45,663 bases of DNA from an uncultured Alistipes sp. (lineage in GTDB: Bacteria > Bacteroidota > Bacteroidia > Bacteroidales > Rikenellaceae), in the NCBI GenBank assembly GCA_900550375.1, contig URRP01000017.1, forward strand, positions 1 to 45,663, given 5' to 3'. Under the pieces are notes generated by a model, which was not told the origin of the DNA, did not search any database, and worked only from the letters and a program-made list of their open reading frames with translations. Below are positions 1 through 9,151 of this stretch, in pieces (the stretch's first letter is position 1; each line of letters opens with the position of its first letter). Made by a program: the position numbers and the translations under genes.

Positions 1-1
1 T

Positions 2-2254
2 ACCAACGATGCATTTAAGAATATTCCGATCCGTCGCAATTACAAAACCAACGTATCGGGAAATCTGCTGACCAAACAGGGTACGATCAACGTGACGATC
101 GATCCGATCTGGGAGGGTGAAACTCCTGTCGTAGTCAACGGGGCGCACAATGTTACGAAAGAAACAGACTACACTTCGTTGCAGGAGGCTATCGATGATG
201 CAGATGCAAACGATGAGATTCACGTTTGGGGCGTTATCGACGAGGACATCACGCTTGCCAAGGACATTACCATCAAAAGCGGCGATGAAGCATCCGCAGC
301 CCGCGTCCGCTCGCTGGAACTCGCTGCCGGCATCGACGTAACCTGTGAGAACATCGAATTCTTCGGCAGTCGGGACTTTTGGGGCGAATCATACGGTGCT
401 TATGTCGCAGACGTTAAGAACGCAACGTTCAGGAACTGCCGTTTTACGCAGAACCCCGACGAGGCTTTAGCTCTAGCTACTGCCATGAATGCAACGGGCA
501 AACTGACATTCGACGGTTGTTCTTTCGGTGCACAGCCGATGTTCCAGCAACTCGCCGAAGGTGGTAGCCTGACGATCCTGAACTCGGATTTCAAAGCCTG
601 GGGCGCCCAAATCGAACCCGCGAACTATATCAGCCACACGATCAAGGGCAATACGTTTAGGACCGTGCATTTCACGGCTCAGTCGGGCGCAACCGCAGCA
701 GCCTCCCTTTCGGGCGCAGAACGCATGCTCGTCAATGAATTGCTTGCCAACAACACCTTTATCGACGATACCAAAAAGGTGAAGGTATGGGCTACCGGAT
801 TCTATGTAAATGACATCCTTCCCACCATTTACAACCAGACAACGGATCAGGTATACGGTTCCCTCTCTGAAGCACTCGCTGAAGCACAGTCGGGGCAGAC
901 CATCCTTGCCAGCGGCATGACCTCGACCGAAGATATGACTGTTTCCGCAGGCGTAACACTCGACGGTGCCGGCAACTCGGTATTCTCCGGCAAACTGTTC
1001 GTCGAGCCGGGCGCCACGCTGCGCAACCTTACTTCCGAGTGGAACGGTACCGGTACTCGTCAGGCTATCATGGTAAAAGGCAGCGATATCACTCTCGAAA
1101 ACTTGACCGTAACGTACAAAGGCACCGAAGAGAAAGCCGAAGCCATTGTAACCTATGCCGGTGCGGAGAACTTGACCGTCAAGGATTGCGAGTTCACCGG
1201 CTACTGGAAAGGCATGTACCTCAATTCGACCAAGGGCCTCGTGATCGAAGGCTGTACGTTCGATAATATGAACCCGTTTAGCACGGACGAATGGGATGCG
1301 ACTATGATGGTGACCGGCAATACCTTTATCGGCAATACTCTCTGGAGCAAAGCAATCCAGCTTTGCGTTGCAGCAGGAACCGACGGGATGACCGGTACGA
1401 CGAAATATCAGGAAAGCTGGCCGGAGAACCTGAAGCAGAGCGTCTATACTATCCTCAAAGAAAACACCTTCGAGAACCAGAAGACGCCGTATATCCGGAT
1501 TACCTCGCTGGACAACCCGGCATGGGATTACGAGCCGATTTATTTCTGCGTCACAAACTTCCTGAAAGGCGATCTGAAAAATGCTCAGAACGCGTTTACC
1601 AGGTGTGACCGCTACGAGCCTTCGGCCGTAGATTTCCTCGCCTCTTACGAAGGAAAGAGTAATGTTCTTCGTTATACTTTGGATCAGCGTACGGCTCAGG
1701 CCAATCGTGATGCGGCTTATAAAGGCCATTTCTATAACACGCAGGGACGTCATTTCAGCGTATTCAATCCTGCGAAACTGATCAAATGGGAAGTTTCGGG
1801 CGAAATTTATGTGGATGCACAGATGATTGCTGCCCAGAAGCCGTTCCGTTCGGAACTTTGGACCGTATCGAAAAATGCAACGACGGATGATAACGAATAT
1901 CCGATGCTCGGCATCGCCAATGTCATTGAGGATGCAGACGGTACCTATCAATCTACAATGGACCACGCCGTAGTCCGCATTTGGGATGAAAACGGCTGGA
2001 CCAATGTCGAAAACGTAGTGGTTGAGGCTGGCTGGCACACCGTAAAAATGGTGTCCGATGGAACCAATGTAACCTATTATTTTGATGATCAGGCTATCGG
2101 TCAGTACGCTTCTGCATCAACCCCGATCTGTCTGCTCTCGGTTATGCCGCAGGCATTCCATTATGACTACCAGCATACTGACGGCAGGTGGTTCTATCCG
2201 GATTACACTTGCGAAACCTATTTCTGCAATATTAATTACAACCTCGCAGAGTAG
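2..2254 (+). CDS. Surface beta-helix protein, 5' end outside window (paralog 1 of 3)
   Basis: The reading frame is open from the first bases of the window, so the N-terminus lies upstream; a GTG at 92 is internal. The first visible codons encode the end of the same N-terminal module found in the next two genes (IPIRRNY, NVSGNLLTKQGTI, VTIDP). After that come rungs typical of a right-handed parallel beta-helix, with recurring N-T-F patterns (NNTFIDD, GNTFIGN, ENTFENQ) over roughly visible residues 100-500. The last ~180 residues look like a separate beta-sandwich (YNTQGRHFSVFNP onward). By analogy with its neighbours it should be a lipoprotein displayed at the cell surface, perhaps binding glycans. 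That role is inference. The visible part is 750 residues ending with TAG. Confidence 0.85.
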   Translation, partial: TNDAFKNIPIRRNYKTNVSGNLLTKQGTINVTIDPIWEGETPVVVNGAHNVTKETDYTSLQEAIDDADANDEIHVWGVIDEDITLAKDITIKSGDEASAARVRSLELAAGIDVTCENIEFFGSRDFWGESYGAYVADVKNATFRNCRFTQNPDEALALATAMNATGKLTFDGCSFGAQPMFQQLAEGGSLTILNSDFKAWGAQIEPANYISHTIKGNTFRTVHFTAQSGATAAASLSGAERMLVNELLANNTFIDDTKKVKVWATGFYVNDILPTIYNQTTDQVYGSLSEALAEAQSGQTILASGMTSTEDMTVSAGVTLDGAGNSVFSGKLFVEPGATLRNLTSEWNGTGTRQAIMVKGSDITLENLTVTYKGTEEKAEAIVTYAGAENLTVKDCEFTGYWKGMYLNSTKGLVIEGCTFDNMNPFSTDEWDATMMVTGNTFIGNTLWSKAIQLCVAAGTDGMTGTTKYQESWPENLKQSVYTILKENTFENQKTPYIRITSLDNPAWDYEPIYFCVTNFLKGDLKNAQNAFTRCDRYEPSAVDFLASYEGKSNVLRYTLDQRTAQANRDAAYKGHFYNTQGRHFSVFNPAKLIKWEVSGEIYVDAQMIAAQKPFRSELWTVSKNATTDDNEYPMLGIANVIEDADGTYQSTMDHAVVRIWDENGWTNVENVVVEAGWHTVKMVSDGTNVTYYFDDQAIGQYASASTPICLLSVMPQAFHYDYQHTDGRWFYPDYTCETYFCNINYNLAE

Positions 2255-2298
2255 CATCCATATCGACGGTTCCAAATATTTCCGTCCATTATCGAACA

Positions 2299-2328
2299 CC
2301 TCCTGCTAATCACAGTAGGAGGCGTTTT
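2299..2328 (+). terminator. Probable intrinsic terminator after paralog 1
   Basis: A 9-bp stem with one G-U pair (2299-2307 with 2314-2322, loop AATCAC) is followed by CGTTTT. It begins 45 nt after the stop codon. The T run is short, so efficiency is uncertain. Confidence 0.5.
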
Positions 2329-2361
2329 CCGCACTTCGACCGGACAACCGGACAACTACAT

Positions 2362-2387
2362 CCGCAGGAGCCTGACCGCTCCTGCGG
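2362..2387. repeat. Conserved 26-nt hairpin upstream of paralog 2 (copy 1)
   Basis: A perfect 10-bp inverted repeat CCGCAGGAGC / GCTCCTGCGG with loop CTGACC is followed by GGTACAAAGGAA. The same 26 bases, including the loop and the following GGTACAAAGGAA, recur at 6060-6085 ahead of paralog 3. No T-run follows, so it is not a standard terminator. It could be an RNA element in the leader, or simply part of a duplicated upstream region. Confidence 0.8.
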
Positions 2388-2512
2388 GTACAAAGGAAAA
2401 GACGAGCAAGTTCTTTCAAAACAAATTACAAACCGCTGATTTACAACCTTCTTTCCGAGAAGTCTAAAAAGAGCGAAAGAGAAGACATAAGTCACACTAA
2501 AATCAATAAATT

Positions 2513-5500
2513 ATGAAAAAATTATTCTTGTTGACGGCGAGCCTTGCGATGACCCTGACCGCGTGTCAGAAGGACGAGGGGCTCGTATCCGATACGACAG
2601 CTGCATCCTCGTTTACGGTGACCATTCCGCAGAGCGGAGTGCAAAGCCGTGCCGTGACAGATGCTTTCGGCACCGGTACCTCGGCCAATCGCTGCATTCT
2701 AGAAATCTACCACGGCGACAAGTTGTACGATCGCATCGAAAAGGGGATTACCTCCAAGAAGGTCACTTTCGATAACCTGCGGCTCGTATCGTCGCAGACC
2801 TACGACTTCGTCTTCTGGGCCGACTGCGCCGAGGGCAGCGAAGGCAGCTTCACGGACAAGGTCTACAATACGGCGAATCTGAAGTCGATCACGGAAATCG
2901 GACCGTTCGTGGGCAACAGCGACGAGCGCGACGCGTTCTTTTACCACGAAGCTATTTCCGTCAATGGTTCCTTCACGAGAGACGACATCACCCTGAAGCG
3001 TCCTTTCGGCCTGCTGGTGGTAAAGACCAACGACCTGAACGAAATCAAGGACGAGGCGCTGAAGCCCACGGGATACGAGGTCGCTTTCAAGGGCCTTCCC
3101 ACGACGTTCAACGCCCTGACGGGCGAAGTGAGCGGATCGGCCGACGTGACCTATACGTCGGAAGAGCTGGCCAAAAACGACGGCACGATCTCGATGGACT
3201 TCCTCTGGGCCACGGAATCCGAGGCCGCGCTCTCCGATTTCGCGATGACGTTCCTCAATAACGGCACGGAAATTTGCACCAACGACGCCTTCACCAACAT
3301 TCCCATCCGACGCAACTACCGCACCAATGTGTCGGGCAACCTGCTGACCAAGAAAGGAACGATCAGCGTGACGATCGATCCGAATTTCGATCCGGAAGGC
3401 CCCATTGAGAAAGTGATTGCGGAAGTAGAAAGCGTCAGTGAGGTAGCTCAGGCAATCGAAAACGGCGCTACGGATATTACCGTAACGACCGCTCCAACGA
3501 CTGTAGCGACCGTCGAGATTCCGCACACCCTGACTGCCGAGCAGGCTGCCAAGGAGATCACCATTATGCTGCCTGAGACCGACCAGCAGGTGACCCTCGC
3601 CTACACCACCGAACAGAGCGGACAGGCTCCCGAGGCCGTCAATATTACGGTGCCCACTACGGATAAACTTATCATCAATCTTCCGAAATCGACTGTCACG
3701 CTGAACGGCACGAGGTATACCGCTGTAGAAGCCACGACTGCCGGCAACACCCTGATTGTCCCCGAGGGCGTTTCGGTTGAAACGCTGACCGTGAAAGGAG
3801 GTAATGTGGAAATATTCGGTACGGTCGGCTCGATCGACTTCCAAAACGATGCCAGCATAATCAAAGTATATGCCGTTGCCGATGCCGAGACTTTCAAAAA
3901 AGCCATCGGACTGGCGAATACGGGTAAATGCGAAAAGATCGTGCTGGCCGGCAATATTGCCCTCGACGCTTCCCGAATGAATCTTACCGGAACGCTGGAT
4001 CTTAACGGCAAGGTGCTTACGCTCGATAATGCTACCGCTGCAGCCGAGGTCCCCGCAGACGCATCGCTGACCATCACAGGCGGCACGATTAATGCGTTCC
4101 AGAAAACCGGCGTTACGCAAGCCTTACTGCTTGTCAACAAGGGAGCAAGTCTCCTTGTGGAAAACGTGCAGCTCGAAACGGACGCGGCAGCACTGTCTCC
4201 CGCAAACGGAGCAGAGGGCGCGAGCCTCATCGTGCGGAACTCGACTGTCGCAGCCGCGACATACGCCGTTACTACCAACGCTTCGACTCCCTTTACCTGC
4301 GACATTCTTCTTGAAAACTCCACCTTTACCGGAAGTGATCCCGTGCTGGTCAACGTTCCCTGCAAACTGACAATGAACAAATGTATCGCGACCGGTTCGA
4401 TGCACGGTGTGGTCGTCCGTGGCGGTACGGCCCGTATCACCGATTGCGACATTACCCTCGAATACAACGATAACGACTATAACGACCTCGTGGGTTATTT
4501 CGACCAACGGGAATGGGGTTCGGGCAATATGATTACCCTTGCCGCTATGACCATCGGCAACAAGAGCAACAACGCTTACCAGTATCCGACCGATGTGGCT
4601 CTCGTCAACACAAAGCTGAATCTGGGCGGACTGTACGGCTCTCATTTCCCGGCACTGTACGCATACGCCAACCAGGGCGAGGGGCTGGGCGTGACGCTGG
4701 CCTATGACAGCCGGTGTCAGTTCGCCAAAGAACCCGAGCTCGGAAGCAAGAACATCGTCGTGAACAATGCCTACAACCCGTGGGACGGTGTGTCAACCGA
4801 GGAAGTTACGCCGAACGCCGCCGGAGAATACGAAGTGGCATCCCCCGCGCAGCTGGCGTGGGTTGCCGCTACGGTCAACGGAGGAGAGAAATTCGAGGAC
4901 AAGACCGTGAAACTGACCTCTGACATCGATTTGGCCGGTCACGCATGGACGCCGATCGGCAACGGTAGCCGTCTCGGTTCTTTGGCTATGGGCAACCAGT
5001 TCAAGGGTACGTTCGACGGTAACGGCAAGACGATCTCGAATCTGAATATCAACATGACGAAAGGCACGGACTTCGCCGTCGGTCTGTTCGGTGTGGTGAA
5101 CGGCGGTATGGTCATGAACCTGAAATTACAGAAAGTAGCCGTTGACGTGCCGACCAGCGAAATGGCTGCCGCAGCCGTCGGTATGCTGACGGGCGAAGGT
5201 ACGGTGAGCGGTGTGGAAGTGCTTTCGGGACACGTCGCGGCCGCACGCGGCAACGGTGCCATCGTGGGCCGTATGATAAAAGGCGGCACGATCAGCGGCT
5301 GCAAGAACTACGCTACAGTGACCGGTACTGGCGCGAACGTCGGCGGCATCGTGGGTGCGGCCTACTATACGGCCGACGGCCAGACGATGACGATCGAAAA
5401 TTGCTATAACTACGGGACGGTAACGGGTACTGCCGGAGTTGTCGGAGGTATCGCCGGACTCTCCGCCGCCAACGTATCGAACTGTGTGAACGAAAGCGCC

Positions 5501-6016
5501 ATTACAGGTAAAGGTAACGATGTGGCCGGTATCGTCGCCGAACAACAGAACGCCGGCAGCGTGAAGAACTGTACGAACCGGGGCGAGATTCGCAACAATA
5601 CCGCATCGTACGGTACGGCCGGCATCGTGGGCTGGATACGTTACAACGGTGCGACTAAAGACTATCCCGTCAAGAACGTGATCGAGGTAACGGGTAACAC
5701 GAACTACGGAAAGGTCAGCGGGGGCAACGACGCCGGCGGCATTGTAGGCACGGTGTACAACCTCGGTAAAGTCAACGACAACAAAAACTTCGCTCCGTCG
5801 CTCCAGGCTGCCACTTTTGCCGCTGGTATCGTCGGCAATGCACAGTTTACCGAAACCGCTGTCGGGCTGGACTTGCAGAACTCCGTCGAGGTAAAGAACA
5901 ACGTTTCGACCACGACGCTCGACCAGATGACCGTAAACGGCACCTGCAAAGACCTGTACGTATATATCAACAACCAAGAATACGTGACGGCCGAGAATAA
6001 CCGGAACGCAGAATAA
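2513..6016 (+). CDS. Lipoprotein with DUF6562-like N-terminus and GLUG repeats (paralog 2)
   Basis: This 1167-aa protein begins with a lipoprotein signal peptide (MKKLFLLTASLAMTLTAC; acylated Cys18) and KDEGLVSD. An N-terminal domain to about residue 300 matches paralog 3 closely (YDFVFWADC, LKRPFG, IPIRRNYRTNVSGNLL) and resembles the DUF6562-type module of Bacteroidales surface lipoproteins; the name is recalled, not searched. A middle part (about 300-760) has beta-helix-like repeats. The C-terminus (about 765-1150) has YEVASPAQLAWVAA, FKGTFDGNGKTISNL and repeated GGIVG/AGIVG units of GLUG type. It is likely exported to the outer surface as an adhesin or glycan binder; no catalytic residues are evident. 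The ATG at 2513 is fixed by the signal peptide. Confidence 0.9.
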   Translation: MKKLFLLTASLAMTLTACQKDEGLVSDTTAASSFTVTIPQSGVQSRAVTDAFGTGTSANRCILEIYHGDKLYDRIEKGITSKKVTFDNLRLVSSQTYDFVFWADCAEGSEGSFTDKVYNTANLKSITEIGPFVGNSDERDAFFYHEAISVNGSFTRDDITLKRPFGLLVVKTNDLNEIKDEALKPTGYEVAFKGLPTTFNALTGEVSGSADVTYTSEELAKNDGTISMDFLWATESEAALSDFAMTFLNNGTEICTNDAFTNIPIRRNYRTNVSGNLLTKKGTISVTIDPNFDPEGPIEKVIAEVESVSEVAQAIENGATDITVTTAPTTVATVEIPHTLTAEQAAKEITIMLPETDQQVTLAYTTEQSGQAPEAVNITVPTTDKLIINLPKSTVTLNGTRYTAVEATTAGNTLIVPEGVSVETLTVKGGNVEIFGTVGSIDFQNDASIIKVYAVADAETFKKAIGLANTGKCEKIVLAGNIALDASRMNLTGTLDLNGKVLTLDNATAAAEVPADASLTITGGTINAFQKTGVTQALLLVNKGASLLVENVQLETDAAALSPANGAEGASLIVRNSTVAAATYAVTTNASTPFTCDILLENSTFTGSDPVLVNVPCKLTMNKCIATGSMHGVVVRGGTARITDCDITLEYNDNDYNDLVGYFDQREWGSGNMITLAAMTIGNKSNNAYQYPTDVALVNTKLNLGGLYGSHFPALYAYANQGEGLGVTLAYDSRCQFAKEPELGSKNIVVNNAYNPWDGVSTEEVTPNAAGEYEVASPAQLAWVAATVNGGEKFEDKTVKLTSDIDLAGHAWTPIGNGSRLGSLAMGNQFKGTFDGNGKTISNLNINMTKGTDFAVGLFGVVNGGMVMNLKLQKVAVDVPTSEMAAAAVGMLTGEGTVSGVEVLSGHVAAARGNGAIVGRMIKGGTISGCKNYATVTGTGANVGGIVGAAYYTADGQTMTIENCYNYGTVTGTAGVVGGIAGLSAANVSNCVNESAITGKGNDVAGIVAEQQNAGSVKNCTNRGEIRNNTASYGTAGIVGWIRYNGATKDYPVKNVIEVTGNTNYGKVSGGNDAGGIVGTVYNLGKVNDNKNFAPSLQAATFAAGIVGNAQFTETAVGLDLQNSVEVKNNVSTTTLDQMTVNGTCKDLYVYINNQEYVTAENNRNAE

Positions 6017-6029
6017 GACAACCGAAACA

Positions 6030-6049
6030 TTCCGGTCGCGTGACCGGAA
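6030..6049 (+). terminator. Stem-loop just after paralog 2 (possible terminator)
   Basis: TTCCGGTC (6030-6037) pairs with GACCGGAA (6042-6049), with loop GCGT, 14 nt after the stop codon. It is followed by AAACAG rather than a T-run, so it may protect the 3' end or terminate weakly. Confidence 0.35.
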
Positions 6050-6059
6050 AACAGACAAT

Positions 6060-6085
6060 CCGCAGGAGCCTGACCGCTCCTGCGG
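6060..6085. repeat. Conserved 26-nt hairpin upstream of paralog 3 (copy 2)
   Basis: Identical to 2362-2387 in both arms and loop, and followed by the same GGTACAAAGGAA. Similarity continues to the start codon in patches (ACAAACCGCTGA, TTACAAC), which shows that the whole upstream region was duplicated with the gene. Confidence 0.8.
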
Positions 6086-6201
6086 GTACAAAGGAACACG
6101 AAACGAGTTCTTTTAATAACATTTTTTTACAAACCGCTGAGTTACAACTTCTTCGGGGTTTCTTTGAGAGAGAAGAATAATTCTTTAAAAACCAATTAGT
6201 T

Positions 6202-8748
6202 ATGAGAAGATTATTTTTATTGGCGGCGGGCCTTGCGATGACCCTGACCGCATGCCAAAAGGACGAGGGGCTCGTATCCGACGGAGCGACCTCCCAGACC
6301 ATTACCGTTACCATCCCGCAAGGGATGCAGACTCGTGCCACGGCGGCAGACTTCGGCAACGGGGCGAAAGTCGACCGTTGCCTGCTTCAGATCTACCGCT
6401 CGGGTACGACTCCGGCGAAGTATGGCGAACAACAGTCAGCCACCGTGCAGAAAGGCACCGATGGTAAACTGACCGCAACATTCAACCTGCGTCTGGTGGC
6501 TTCGCAGACCTACGATTTTGTCTTCTGGGCCGACTGCTCGACCGGAGATCATTATAATACGGACGATTTGACCAATATCACGGTGAAAGGCGACTATGCG
6601 GGTAACAATGACGAATTCGACGCCTTTACCGGCGCATTGCTCGACTACCAGGTAACGGGAGCTTTTTCGGAAAACATTACCTTGCGTCGTCCTTTCGGCC
6701 AGTTGAACGTCAAGACGCTCGACCTCGCGGCAATTCCCGATCCCGCGTTGAAGCCGACGAAAGTGAAAGTGGCTTTCACGGCCGTTCCGACTTCGTTCGA
6801 TGCCAGGAAAAGCGAGGTAGGTACGACGACGGCAGCGGCAGAATATACGGCCGACGTACTCAGCGCCGACGGAGATCTGACGGTCGACTATATCTGGGCG
6901 CCCGTCGAGGAGGCTACGCTGGCCGATTTTTCGATGACGTTCCTCAACGGCACGACCGAAATTTCGACCAACGACGACTTCAAGAATATTCCGATCCGCC
7001 GCAACTACCGCACCAATGTATCCGGCAACCTGCTGACCAAACAGGGTACGATCAACGTGACGATCGATCCGGAGTTCTACAAGCCCGACATCAACGACTA
7101 TCCCGAACTGCGTGCCGCACTGGCCAACGGCGGCAGCGTCACCCTGTCGGAAGACGTGACGATCGAGGCGCCGCTGGTCGTGGAAACCGGCAAGACGGTC
7201 GAGATCGACCTGAACGGTAAGGACATCATCAACACGACCTCGCTTCCTGATACAGATCCACGCTATGGCAACACCACCGTATTCGAAGTGAAAGGCGGCT
7301 CTACATTGAATATCAAAGGAGACGGCGACATTAAGGCTATCGGAACCAAGCCCAACGAAGACGGCTACCGCATGGCCGTATATGCTTACGGCGATGCGAA
7401 GGTGAACATCTACGGCGGTAATTTCTTCAACGACCAGGATTATAACAACCGGAATGCTCAGCTCGACCTCATTTATGCGGATGGGAATGCCGTCATCAAC
7501 ATCTACGGCGGCCGGTTCGAATCGGCATGTGCCAATGCCCGCGGCTATTGGGTACTGAATCTGAAAGACGGTTCAAACGCCGCTATCAACGTGTACGGCG
7601 GTACGTTCGTCAATTTCGACCCGTCGAATTCGATGACGGAAAATCCGGTTAAAAATTTCGTTGCAGCAGGTTCCACTACAGTCAAGGTCAGCGCAACTCC
7701 CGCACCGAACGGCACCTATGAAGTCGTTCCGGCAGGAGGGCAGACGAGCGTCCCTGTGGAAGTAACCAATGCAGAGGGTCTGACCGGAGCATTGTCCAAT
7801 CCGGTCATTGCCAAAATCGCTGTCGCTTCCGACATAGATCTTACTTCCGCACCGGTGGAAGACCTTACATTCACCGAACACAAGACCATCGACATCAAGG
7901 AGGGAGCGACCCTTCAACTCTCGGGAGGATCGAATCTGGTTGCCGAAAATGGTCTCACGCTGACCGGCAAAGGTACGATCGACAACAGTGCGGCTGCCTC
8001 TACGGCCGTAGCTGCCGCCGCTTCCGATGTACACGAACACAAATCTTTGATTCATGTTACGGGAGGCGATCTGCTGATCGACGGCGTCACGCTGATCAAC
8101 GATCCCGAACACCATTGGCACGGAAATTCCTACAACAGTGCTGCAATCGCCTATTGGAACGATGCGAACATAACTATCCGGAATGCCCGGATCATCTCGG
8201 GTGAGTTTACCGTATGCGGTATGGGACGGGACGTTGCCAGCGGCGAGATCACTCTTACCGACAGCTACTTCGAATCCACTTCCTCGAATAAGGATAATGG
8301 GCAACACTGGGCTTACGCGATGCGTCTGTACGGTTCGAAAGTGCGGATCGACAACTGCGAGGTCAAGGGTATTCAGGGCGGTGTGTCCATCGAAAGCTGT
8401 CAGGATGCCGTAATCAGCGGCGGCAAGTACTATACGGTAAATACGCCGGGAGCGAAAGATGCCTTTTATCCGGTGTATATAACCAACGGTGCGAAAGTCA
8501 CAATCACGGGCGGAGAGTTCTCCGCAGCCAACGACTGGTCCGGAGGTATGGCGGAAGGTACCAGTGCGGTCGTATCGGGCGACAACGACGCCGGACGGCC
8601 AAGCGGAAGCGTAATCCTCAAAGGCGGCAAATTCAGCGGCAAGGCTTACAATCATGTAACCAAGGCTATTTACGAACCGGCCGAGGGCTACAAGTGGCAG
8701 GCAATCGCAAGCGGCAGCGATCTGAAATGGGAGGTCGTTGCCGAATAA
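6202..8748 (+). CDS. Lipoprotein with DUF6562-like N-terminus and beta-helix C-terminus (paralog 3)
   Basis: This 848-aa protein has a lipoprotein signal (MRRLFLLAAGLAMTLTAC, Cys18) followed by KDEGLVSD as in paralog 2. The N-terminal module runs to about residue 295 and ends with IPIRRNYRTNVSGNLLTKQG. Its last ~42 nt of DNA (CTGCTGACCAAACAG onward) are identical to the same place in paralog 1. The C-terminus differs from both relatives: repeated short strands such as INIYGGRF, INVYGGTF and VTITGGEF predict a right-handed beta-helix. No enzymatic motif was recognised. A surface-exposed adhesin or carbohydrate-binding role is inferred. Confidence 0.9.
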   Translation: MRRLFLLAAGLAMTLTACQKDEGLVSDGATSQTITVTIPQGMQTRATAADFGNGAKVDRCLLQIYRSGTTPAKYGEQQSATVQKGTDGKLTATFNLRLVASQTYDFVFWADCSTGDHYNTDDLTNITVKGDYAGNNDEFDAFTGALLDYQVTGAFSENITLRRPFGQLNVKTLDLAAIPDPALKPTKVKVAFTAVPTSFDARKSEVGTTTAAAEYTADVLSADGDLTVDYIWAPVEEATLADFSMTFLNGTTEISTNDDFKNIPIRRNYRTNVSGNLLTKQGTINVTIDPEFYKPDINDYPELRAALANGGSVTLSEDVTIEAPLVVETGKTVEIDLNGKDIINTTSLPDTDPRYGNTTVFEVKGGSTLNIKGDGDIKAIGTKPNEDGYRMAVYAYGDAKVNIYGGNFFNDQDYNNRNAQLDLIYADGNAVINIYGGRFESACANARGYWVLNLKDGSNAAINVYGGTFVNFDPSNSMTENPVKNFVAAGSTTVKVSATPAPNGTYEVVPAGGQTSVPVEVTNAEGLTGALSNPVIAKIAVASDIDLTSAPVEDLTFTEHKTIDIKEGATLQLSGGSNLVAENGLTLTGKGTIDNSAAASTAVAAAASDVHEHKSLIHVTGGDLLIDGVTLINDPEHHWHGNSYNSAAIAYWNDANITIRNARIISGEFTVCGMGRDVASGEITLTDSYFESTSSNKDNGQHWAYAMRLYGSKVRIDNCEVKGIQGGVSIESCQDAVISGGKYYTVNTPGAKDAFYPVYITNGAKVTITGGEFSAANDWSGGMAEGTSAVVSGDNDAGRPSGSVILKGGKFSGKAYNHVTKAIYEPAEGYKWQAIASGSDLKWEVVAE

Positions 8749-8815
8749 GAACCGCGGCGGAACGAATAAATCATTAACCGTCAAAGCGTCGGAATATTTT
8801 CCGCGCAGAATAAGT

Positions 8816-8850
8816 AAAGGGACTGTATAACGAGTTTATACAGTCCCTTT
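8816..8850 (+). terminator. Intrinsic terminator after the lipoprotein cluster
   Basis: A 15-bp perfect stem, AAAGGGACTGTATAA (8816-8830) with its complement at 8836-8850, has the 5-nt loop CGAGT and ends in CCCTTT. It lies 67 nt past the stop of paralog 3 and closes the plus-strand cluster. Confidence 0.75.
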
Positions 8851-9059
8851 GGTCAATGGCTTGAAGTCGGTCCGGAATCCGGAAACTCGGCCGACTCCGT
8901 AGCGACGTACCGGCACGGACCGACGGTCTTGAGGAACCATAGGGAATCCGACTCTCTCAACGGATCCAACCGTCTTGTAAGCGGTTATTTGAAACGATGA
9001 ATCCAAACGCAAAATACGGGAAACGGAACCGTTGCCTTTTCGTTGTCTCATCTTATTAT
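8851..9059. other. Intergenic region without a convincing gene
   Basis: About 210 nt lie between two convergent terminators. It holds a 9-bp inverted repeat, GTCGGTCCG (8866-8874) with CGGACCGAC (8916-8924), and a TCCGGA direct repeat. An 80-codon minus-strand ORF here starts inside the pckA terminator and shows no protein-like composition. Confidence 0.4.
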
Positions 9060-9095
9060 AAAAAATGTAACAGCCCAATTCCTTAGGCTGTTACA
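9060..9095 (-). terminator. Intrinsic terminator of pckA
   Basis: Read on the minus strand, TGTAACAGCC and GGCTGTTACA form a 10-bp stem (9066-9075 with 9086-9095) with a 10-nt loop, followed directly by TTTTTT (9065-9060). It is 57 nt downstream of the pckA stop. Confidence 0.9.
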
Positions 9096-9151
9096 TCGAT
9101 CTAAAGGCGTTCTTTTCCCCGAGAATCGCCCGTTTTACGAACCGGTCGAGA

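Noticed and set aside
473..2038. 521-codon minus-strand ORF opposite paralog 1
   Set aside because: Antisense shadow of the beta-helix gene; no start signals and no domain-like sequence.
2362..2400. Hairpin plus TACAAAGGAA as an invertible promoter flanked by inverted repeats
   Set aside because: The inverted repeats enclose only 6 nt, too little for a promoter segment, and no invertase gene is nearby.
2699..4120. 473-codon minus-strand ORF opposite paralog 2
   Set aside because: Mirror frame of a GC-rich real gene; composition rich in Arg/His/Gly as expected for shadows.
8836..9078. 80-codon minus-strand ORF downstream of pckA
   Set aside because: Starts inside the pckA terminator and runs into the opposing terminator; no protein-like pattern.
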